The position numbers were made by a program, and so were the translations under genes. DNA of 11,103 nucleotides from Opitutales bacterium. Its GTDB lineage: Bacteria > Verrucomicrobiota > Verrucomicrobiia > Opitutales > Opitutaceae. Positions 7,269-11,103 of the stretch are shown here, piece after piece. The stretch's first letter is position 1; each line of letters opens with the position of its first letter. The stretch lies in NCBI GenBank assembly GCA_021772595.1, contig JAJFLS010000196.1, positions 1-11,103 on the forward strand. Reading direction: 5' to 3'. Below the pieces are notes generated by a model, which made no database searches, was not told the origin of the DNA, and saw only the letters and a program-made list of their open reading frames with translations.

Positions 7269-7540
7269 TTCGCTCTCTCCTTTCGTTTTTCACCGCCCTC
7301 AATCTGGCTTTCAATGAAATTGGAAATCGAGAGCACGCTTACTAATCGCTTCCCGCGCACGGCGCCTATCTTTTTGAGATTAGCGGTCTTTATCTTTCCT
7401 CCATTGATATCCATGTAAGAATAGAGGAGCGTTTTTCCGATTGGATACCTAGAGCATATCTGGGCTACTGTCGCCCAATCGGATCCGATCTGATCGTTGT
7501 TTTTGTTTGTTGGTACTATTTGGTGGCTGTGTTCTTGCAT
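7265..7540 (-). CDS. Excisionase/AlpA-like helix-turn-helix protein
   Basis: A 91-residue protein with a compact HTH: residues 22-45 (WATVAQICSRYPIGKTLLYS) give a two-helix recognition unit, followed by a beta-wing-like GKIKTANLKKIGAVRGKRLVS (48-68) and a closing helix (SNFIESQIEG). This is the layout of AlpA/Xis-type MerR-like small regulators, which bend DNA for excision or switch on mobile-element genes. It lies two positions from the integrase and leads a coupled operon ending in a primase, which fits a role in deciding excision and replication. The ATG at 7540 has GGTGGAG seven bases upstream, the best ribosome-binding site in the window. The N-terminal ~18 residues are polar and have a relic copy further upstream (7716-7781). 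Target DNA is unknown. Confidence 0.72.
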   Translation of the reverse strand: MQEHSHQIVPTNKNNDQIGSDWATVAQICSRYPIGKTLLYSYMDINGGKIKTANLKKIGAVRGKRLVSVLSISNFIESQIEGGEKRKERAK

Positions 7541-7682
7541 TTAATAACTCCACCACCCCTTCCGCGAACCATTCAATAAATTAAATTGGGCAATGGGCAC
7601 TAATATGAACGAAAATGGGCCTCCCCATTTCTTGGTGGACCATTTGCAGGGGAATTATTCGAATAATGGTCCTTCTTAGGCC
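7498..7682 (-). repeat. Structured leader, proximal copy (B)
   Basis: Proximal half of a ~170-bp degenerate direct duplication; it covers the 5' leader and the first codons of the HTH gene. Shared boxes on the plus strand are TACTATTTGGTG (7514-7525), GGGCCTCCCCAT (7617-7628) and GGTCCTTCTTAGGCC (7668-7682). GGCCT (7618-7622) can pair with AGGCC (7678-7682) as an outer stem. Inside it, GGACCATT (7637-7644) pairs with AATGGTCC (7665-7672), or alternatively ATTATTCGAATAAT (7654-7667) folds on itself; these two folds exclude each other. Confidence 0.75.
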
Positions 7683-7700
7683 CCTTCTTCTTTCCGCGAG

Positions 7701-7738
7701 AATTGTCTTTTAGCTTCAAAATTGTCTTTTGGCTTCAA
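7701..7738. repeat. 19-bp tandem repeat (iteron-like)
   Basis: Two abutting 19-base copies, 7701-7719 and 7720-7738, differ at one position: AATTGTCTTTT, then A or G, then GCTTCAA. They lie between the two leader copies. A CGCGAGA at 7695-7701 has its inverse TCTCGCG at 7801-7807. Such arrays can be replication-initiator or regulator binding sites; with a prim-pol operon next door, an origin is possible but unproven. Confidence 0.6.
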
Positions 7739-7781
7739 TAAGACCATTTTTGTTAGTTTTTACTATTTGGTGTCCCTTCAT
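7716..7781 (-). pseudogene. Relic start of HTH gene (21-codon leader ORF)
   Basis: An ATG at 7779-7781 opens a 21-codon frame, MKGHQIVKTNKNGLIEAKRQ plus F, ending at TGA 7716-7718. HQIVKTNKN matches HQIVPTNKN at residues 6-14 of the intact HTH protein, and the bases agree too. It is therefore a decayed duplicate of that gene's 5' end, or a leader peptide that has been kept. No strong Shine-Dalgarno sequence precedes it, which favours decay. Confidence 0.6.
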
Positions 7782-7924
7782 TCCAAAATTTCCGCACAAC
7801 TCTCGCGACCAATAGAATCAAGTTTACGGTAAAATGGAGCACTTTAAGGACGAAAACGGGCCTCCCCATCTTTTGGAGAACGTTTTTTAAAAACGTAATT
7901 TGAAGTATAGGTCCTTCTTAGGCC
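7745..7924 (-). repeat. Structured leader, distal copy (A)
   Basis: Distal half of the duplication, immediately after the integrase stop. The same boxes occur in the same order: TACTATTTGGTG (7761-7772), GGGCCTCCCCAT (7858-7869) and GGTCCTTCTTAGGCC (7910-7924), about 241-247 bases from their partners. The outer stem GGCCT (7859-7863) with AGGCC (7920-7924) is kept. The inner sequence is unrelated to copy B but is again a perfect palindromic stem, ACGTTTTT (7880-7887) with AAAAACGT (7889-7896). On the transcript the outer stem is followed by CGTTTTC, which is terminator-like. Confidence 0.75.
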
Positions 7925-7926
7925 TC

Positions 7927-7945
7927 GATCTCGCAAGTTGAGATT
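7927..7945 (-). terminator. Short hairpin at integrase stop
   Basis: ATCTC (7928-7932) pairs with GAGAT (7940-7944), with a possible G-T pair outside, directly after the integrase stop codon. It is a weak stem with no T-run. It could pause or stabilise the transcript, but readthrough into the structured leader is plausible. Confidence 0.25.
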
Positions 7946-9097
7946 CTAAAGGATATTTGGCAATTTGCTTGTCGCTTGAGCAAGAGCCTCCCGCCCGTGC
8001 TTTACGTATCGGCGGTTCACTTCTTTTGAGTTGTGGCCAACCCATTGCTCTACCATCGAGGCGGGAACGCCTGCTTCATGCATAAGCGTAACGGCGGTTG
8101 CTCTTAGGCTGTGGAAGCTCAGGCTAGGGCCAACGCGCCGCCCGGATCTGCCTTTGCCCGTTCCTTTGTGTGAGATAGGCTCTCTCAATCCGCAGCTTGC
8201 GAGGATGCCCACAAATTGATTGCTGAGATTTCCAGAGCCTTGGCTTGCGTACCGGTTCCCAAGAATTGGGTGAACGTATGCGTCAGTCTCTTCACCAGCC
8301 TCTAGGGTCAGTATGTGGTCTCTCAAGGGCTCTGCGATGGGCAGTAGAATGGGCTGAGCTGTCTTGCGCGTTAAAAGCCGAATCTCATTGTTCTGTAGAT
8401 CTATGGCAGTCCATTTGAGGCTAGCGAGATCGCCTAAGCGCTGCCCGGTGTACAAACCGAAGATAATCATGCTCCGCCATTCGTTTGTTGCGGTTTTAAG
8501 TAGAGCCCGAAGTTCCTCCATCGTGAACGCTCTCCGCTCTGAAGCGCCTCCCTGCTTCTTAGTCGGTTTTATGGAATCGCCAATATTATCGGAAATCATT
8601 CCCTCTGAAACGGCTCTGGTTATCATTGCTTTGATCGCCTTGATTTGGTTGTTGGTTGTTGAAGTCGCGTATTGGTCGAGAAGATCGTTTCGATATCGGG
8701 TGATGCTAGCCGAGTCGATCAGTGCTAAATCGCGGTCGGCTCGTTTCCCAAGCCATTCGAGAAACCTTTCAAGAGCGGTTTTGTAGTAGCCCAGCCCTTT
8801 AGGTTTGGTGTCTCCTCTTTTAAGATCGAGGAAGCGATTGACATACTCTCGAACCGTCGCGGTGGCCATCTCATCGCCTAGAATGTCCTTCTGTAGTTCG
8901 GAGATTGCCTTCCTTACCTGTTTTGCGGACCTGTGCTTGCGCGTGGTCTCTTCGTACTCGTAGGCGACCTTTAGGGCATCGCGCCGAAGGGCAGGCTTCG
9001 CCTCGATCTTGGTTGAGCGATTGATTCGCTTGCCGTTTTCGTCTTTCCAACCGGCATACCAGTACTTCGATTTAGGATGTTTCCAGAGATAAGCCAT
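7946..9097 (-). CDS. int: Tyrosine recombinase (site-specific integrase)
   Basis: A 383-residue phage-type integrase. The N-terminus (MAYLWKHPKSKYWYAGWKDE) is the usual arm-binding start; a SAM-like core-binding domain covers about 78-170 and the catalytic domain 185-380. Catalytic residues are visible: R220 in LYTGQRLGDL, probable K245 in LTRKT, H329-x2-R332 in SFHSLRATAVTLMH, H355 in QWVGHN, and nucleophile Y364 in VNRRYVKHG. All are present, so the enzyme should be active in insertion and excision at the adjacent tRNA-Ser site. The ATG at 9097 is chosen because translation from the far-upstream ATG at 9190 would add 31 residues unlike any integrase N-terminus. No strong ribosome-binding site is seen. 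It is transcribed away from the attachment site, toward the regulator operon. Confidence 0.93.
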   Translation of the reverse strand: MAYLWKHPKSKYWYAGWKDENGKRINRSTKIEAKPALRRDALKVAYEYEETTRKHRSAKQVRKAISELQKDILGDEMATATVREYVNRFLDLKRGDTKPKGLGYYKTALERFLEWLGKRADRDLALIDSASITRYRNDLLDQYATSTTNNQIKAIKAMITRAVSEGMISDNIGDSIKPTKKQGGASERRAFTMEELRALLKTATNEWRSMIIFGLYTGQRLGDLASLKWTAIDLQNNEIRLLTRKTAQPILLPIAEPLRDHILTLEAGEETDAYVHPILGNRYASQGSGNLSNQFVGILASCGLREPISHKGTGKGRSGRRVGPSLSFHSLRATAVTLMHEAGVPASMVEQWVGHNSKEVNRRYVKHGREALAQATSKLPNIL

Positions 9098-9221
9098 GTC
9101 AGGTAAGACACATAGTAATACACGCCGTTTACGTTCGTTCAAGGTCAAATAGGGCCGTTTTAGAGGGAAAAGTGAGAGAAAACACCTCAAAAAACGTTAA
9201 CGAACGATATAGATTCGTTCC
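9098..9221. promoter_or_regulatory. Integrase upstream region with inverted repeats
   Basis: This is the non-coding stretch between the integrase start and the tRNA scar, where arm-type sites and the integrase promoter should lie. CGTTCGTT (9132-9139) and AACGAACG (9199-9206) are perfect inverted copies, and AACGTT/CGTTAACG motifs overlap the second. These are candidates for integrase or excisionase binding. Each is short enough to arise by chance, and no consensus promoter is clear. Confidence 0.3.
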
Positions 9222-9249
9222 GCGGGTTCGAATCCCGCTCTCTCCGCCA
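9222..9249 (+). other. tRNA-Ser 3'-end fragment (attR scar)
   Basis: Only the 3' part of a tRNA is present: T-stem GCGGG (9222-9226), T-loop TTCGAAT (9227-9233), T-stem CCCGC (9234-9238), acceptor strand TCTCTCC (9239-9245), discriminator G and CCA (9247-9249). The acceptor suits a serine tRNA starting GGAGAGA, and that 5' half does not occur upstream. Integration into tRNA 3' ends duplicates exactly this part, so the fragment marks the right end of the element. Confidence 0.8.
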
Positions 9250-9254
9250 CTTAA
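9231..9254 (+). repeat. Attachment-site direct repeat, copy 1
   Basis: A 24-base sequence from AATCCCGCTCTCTCCGCCAC through TTAA. It is identical to 9412-9435 and covers the end of the tRNA fragment plus five bases beyond CCA. It is the likely crossover core of this element. Confidence 0.75.
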
Positions 9255-9411
9255 ATAAAAAGGAAGAAGGCAGAATTAAGAAGTGGTGTTCTGCCGGGCC
9301 GAAGCTGCATGAGCGGGATGAGAACTCGAAAGGGTTCGACGAAGCGAGCTTGCGAGCGAAGATGGGGCATGCGAAGCATGAGTCCACAGGACTTCGAGCG
9401 CAGCGAGAACC
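9255..9411. other. Short hairpin-rich segment between two att copies
   Basis: This is 157 bases bounded by the two 24-base direct repeats. It contains GGCAGAA (9269-9275) with TTCTGCC (9289-9295), CATGC-GAA-GCATG near 9368-9380, and GTCC-ACA-GGAC near 9382-9392. No gene is supported. A minus-strand frame reading WRRERDSNPR across copy 1 is an artefact of the tRNA sequence, a well-known annotation error. Confidence 0.55.
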
Positions 9412-9435
9412 AATCCCGCTCTCTCCGCCACTTAA
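9412..9435 (+). repeat. Attachment-site direct repeat, copy 2
   Basis: The second exact copy of the 24-base tRNA-Ser end. Here the T-loop upstream is replaced (AGAACC before AATCCCG), so less of the tRNA is kept than in copy 1. It is either the scar of an older insertion at the same tRNA or the end of a tiny remnant between the copies. Confidence 0.75.
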
Positions 9436-9677
9436 TAAGCGATAGATTATAAGTATCTTAAGGACACGTTAAGTCGCTCTAGAGGAGTAAGTAATATGCA
9501 TAGTAATACACTGTTCGCCCATATTCGCTGATTTTCACGAACAATCGCTGGGGCGTTTGCTTTGAGATGAAAGGGGCGTTGTTTCCCTCTTTATAAGCCG
9601 TTTGGCACCTTCGAAGTGCCTTGGAAAGGCTGATTGAGCTACAAGTAAAAACGCGTTCTCTCAAGAAGCCCGATCTC
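9436..9677. other. Gap without supported gene
   Basis: About 240 bases downstream of the attachment scars. A 61-codon minus-strand frame is present but has no family resemblance and no ribosome-binding site, so it is not called. A hairpin GGCAC-CTTCGAA-GTGCC lies near 9604-9620. CATAGTAATACAC (9499-9511) also occurs at 9111-9123 upstream of the integrase. Confidence 0.45.
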
Positions 9678-10031
9678 CTAATCCTTCAGTAACGCATCAA
9701 ACCGCGGATTGCCCCGTAGTCGGTCGAAGATGAACCACAAGTCGAGCTCGCGGTTGAGGAAGAGGAAACTGTCCATCTTGCTACCCTTCTCCAGGATTTC
9801 GATGGCCCTGTCATTGTCGCCTAGGACAAGGTAGGCGATTGCGATGTGGATTTCCGATTCTACTTGGTTGATGAATTTCCAATACGGTAAGATGGTCAGC
9901 TCACGGACATTAGCTATCACCGACTCCATCTGCTCACGTTCGCCCAACAATACATAGCAGATCGCCAGGTTGGACCAAAACCGTACATCGGCCGGTGAAG
10001 AAGGAAGATTAGGGAGGGTTTGGAAATTCAC
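9678..10031 (-). pseudogene. C-terminal fragment of a TPR protein
   Basis: A 117-codon frame starting at a GTG (10031), with an in-frame TAG six codons upstream. It contains two TPR-like helix pairs: FWSNLAICYVLLGEREQMES at about 18-37 and EIHIAIAYLVLGDNDRAIEI at about 60-79. It ends in FDRLRGNPRFDALLKD, the standard closing sequence of long TPR proteins that often follow a kinase or cyclase domain. No N-terminal domain is present upstream, and no ribosome-binding site is clear. It is best read as the tail of a larger gene truncated by earlier insertions at the tRNA site; a short stand-alone TPR protein is the alternative. Confidence 0.6.
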
Positions 10032-10172
10032 TTCTCGACGGTTGCGCCGCTAGACTGAACCTGCCAAGCTTGGTGACATGAACACAAGATTCCAGTGAGG
10101 ACACCTTACCGATTAATACGACATCACCGAAGCTACCGAGCTTCACGCGACATCGACCAATTCCTATCAGAA

Positions 10173-11103
10173 ATGCTCTGCGCGAGCTTGCTGCTTTTCA
10201 CATTGCTCCTGAACGAGGGTTACTCGCAGAGCAACCCTGCTGTTCCCAGTTTACATGGTCTAGAGACGGGCGAGTACTCGGTCGGGTTCCAGTTGATTGA
10301 AGCCCAGGATGACTCGCGAGCGGTTACTGGCGGAGTCTCGCCCTCGACGCAACATCCGCGGCCGGTGCGAATGTACATTTGGTATCCAGCCAGAGGTGCT
10401 GACATAGCCCAACCCATGCGTTTCGGGCGCTATGCTGCATTGGCAGATGAAGATATATGGCCCGTCGAGATCACGGGCAATCTCCGCGAGGAGCTCAAGT
10501 ATTCGCGCCGAGCGCTCGCACGTTCATTGGACCCGGAAGGCTTCGAAGCACTACTGAAGCAACCTGTCCTCGCGATTGAAAACGTAGAAGCTCTTAAAGG
10601 CCCGTTTCCGCTAATCGTCATTGGACAAGGACTTTATTTCGAATCCCCAGTGGCCTTTGCGGCATTCAGTGAATACCTAGCAGGGCATGGATTCGTCGTG
10701 GCGACTTGTCCACTCGTGGGTACGAACTCTCCCATTGTCAATGTCGATGTCCAGGGTCTTGAGACTGAGGTTCGTGACCTAGAGTTCGTCATCGCGCAGG
10801 CGCGCCGTTTCTCTTTCGTTAGTCCCGATAAACTAGGAGTGTTTGGCTTCGACCAAGGTGGGTTTGTTGGTCTTATACTATCCATGCGCAATGCTGATGT
10901 AGATGCTTTCGCCAGTGTTAGCTCAGGCGTCGCGGGCTCGCACACATCTGGCTATCTAGTGGCCTCGCCTCACTACAACCCGCTTGCACTTCGCATTCCC
11001 TGGCTCCACAGCCAATCTGCGGAGTGGGAGCCGCTCCAGGCTGGATCCCTCTTCGAAACTGCAATCCACTCCGAACGTTATCTGCTGCTAACAGAAGGAA
11101 TGG
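10173..11103 (+). CDS. Exported alpha/beta-hydrolase-like protein (3' end cut off)
   Basis: A partial protein of 310 visible residues, open to the window edge. From the ATG at 10173 it starts with a hydrophobic segment (LCASLLLFTLLL) and a plausible signal-peptidase site near GYSQS. The same frame stays open upstream to 10077, with a GTG near 10095, so the start is uncertain. The mature part resembles secreted dienelactone-hydrolase/PAF-acetylhydrolase-like enzymes: GEYSVGFQ at 33-40, RPVRMYIWYPA at 63-73, the strand GPFPLIVIGQG at 143-153 (oxyanion region), and the nucleophile elbow LGVFGFDQGGFVGL at 221-234. The elbow has Asp (D227) where Ser is usual. It is likely host chromosome and is divergent from the TPR fragment. 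Substrate is unknown. Confidence 0.75.
   Translation, partial: MLCASLLLFTLLLNEGYSQSNPAVPSLHGLETGEYSVGFQLIEAQDDSRAVTGGVSPSTQHPRPVRMYIWYPARGADIAQPMRFGRYAALADEDIWPVEITGNLREELKYSRRALARSLDPEGFEALLKQPVLAIENVEALKGPFPLIVIGQGLYFESPVAFAAFSEYLAGHGFVVATCPLVGTNSPIVNVDVQGLETEVRDLEFVIAQARRFSFVSPDKLGVFGFDQGGFVGLILSMRNADVDAFASVSSGVAGSHTSGYLVASPHYNPLALRIPWLHSQSAEWEPLQAGSLFETAIHSERYLLLTEGM

Larger units (their letters stand above)
5009..9254 (-). mobile_element. Core of integrated satellite-like or IME-like element
   Basis: Minimum extent of an integrative element ending at a tRNA-Ser 3'-end scar on the right. Gene order from that end is tyrosine integrase, structured non-coding region, excisionase-like HTH gene, Cys-module gene, small gene, prim-pol. 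The left boundary and the intact tRNA are not in the window, so cargo genes further left (to 2115 or 22) probably belong to it. No structural phage, packaging, relaxase or helicase gene is seen, so class (phage satellite, IME or cryptic prophage remnant) is open. Confidence 0.65.

Noticed and set aside
7498..7945. CRISPR array
   Set aside because: Repeats are only two copies, long and diverged, with no regular spacers and no cas genes.
9187..9387. Minus-strand 66-codon frame containing WRRERDSNPR
   Set aside because: It is antisense to the tRNA-Ser fragment and its downstream hairpins. The peptide is a familiar spurious product of tRNA 3' ends and has no ribosome-binding site.
9111..9511. 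Exact 13-mer CATAGTAATACAC at 9111-9123 and 9499-9511
   Set aside because: It suggests a remnant of a second integrase leader beyond the scar, but flanking bases do not align at constant spacing. About one exact 13-mer pair is expected by chance in 11 kb, so it is not claimed.
9479..9664. Minus-strand 61-codon frame right of the attachment scars
   Set aside because: No family resemblance, low-complexity YYYAYY end, no ribosome-binding site and no coupled neighbour.
10220..10945. Three minus-strand frames opposite the hydrolase
   Set aside because: The plus strand holds a continuous 310-codon frame with a signal peptide and family motifs; the minus frames are its shadows.

Overview
The window looks like the right-hand end of an integrated mobile genetic element in a Gram-negative bacterium, followed by host chromosome. 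The lineage cannot be named with confidence. Intermediate base composition, secreted Sel1/TPR-type proteins and the spurious-ORF signature of a tRNA-Ser 3' end fit many environmental bacteria; Verrucomicrobiota is only a guess.

Right side (about 9255-11103): host-like DNA. A C-terminal scrap of a TPR protein (minus strand) and the start of an exported alpha/beta-hydrolase-like protein (plus strand, running off the window) lie next to two direct copies of a tRNA-Ser 3' end (9231-9254 and 9412-9435). The first copy still has a full T-arm and acceptor 3' strand but no 5' half of the tRNA. It therefore reads as an attachment-site scar (attR), and the intact tRNA is expected at the other end of the element, left of the window.

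Core of the element (about 5009-9250, all minus strand): a tyrosine integrase next to attR; a 400-bp non-coding stretch holding two diverged copies of a structured leader; then four genes chained by 4-base stop/start overlaps. The four are an excisionase-like helix-turn-helix protein, a protein with two identically spaced Cys4 modules, a small unknown protein and a prim-pol replication protein. The order int, small HTH regulator, primase recalls phage satellites and other integrative elements that replicate after excision. No capsid, packaging, conjugation or helicase gene is visible.

Cargo (about 22-4799, all minus strand, each gene separated by its own non-coding gap): a two-segment small membrane protein, a Schlafen-like AlbA_2 protein, a small protein with a hydrophobic N-terminus, a DUF1643 protein and a secreted Sel1-repeat protein. 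The gaps hold a 36-bp tandem repeat, G-rich runs, a hairpin and a GC-rich patch with repeated motifs. The left boundary of the element is not seen, so the Sel1 gene could be cargo or host.

The most interesting structure is the pair of leaders at 7498-7924. They share an outer stem and flanking boxes but have unrelated palindromic inner stems, and the distal copy carries a relic of the regulator's start (HQIVKTNKN against HQIVPTNKN). This suggests a duplicated regulatory RNA or DNA element controlling the replication operon.
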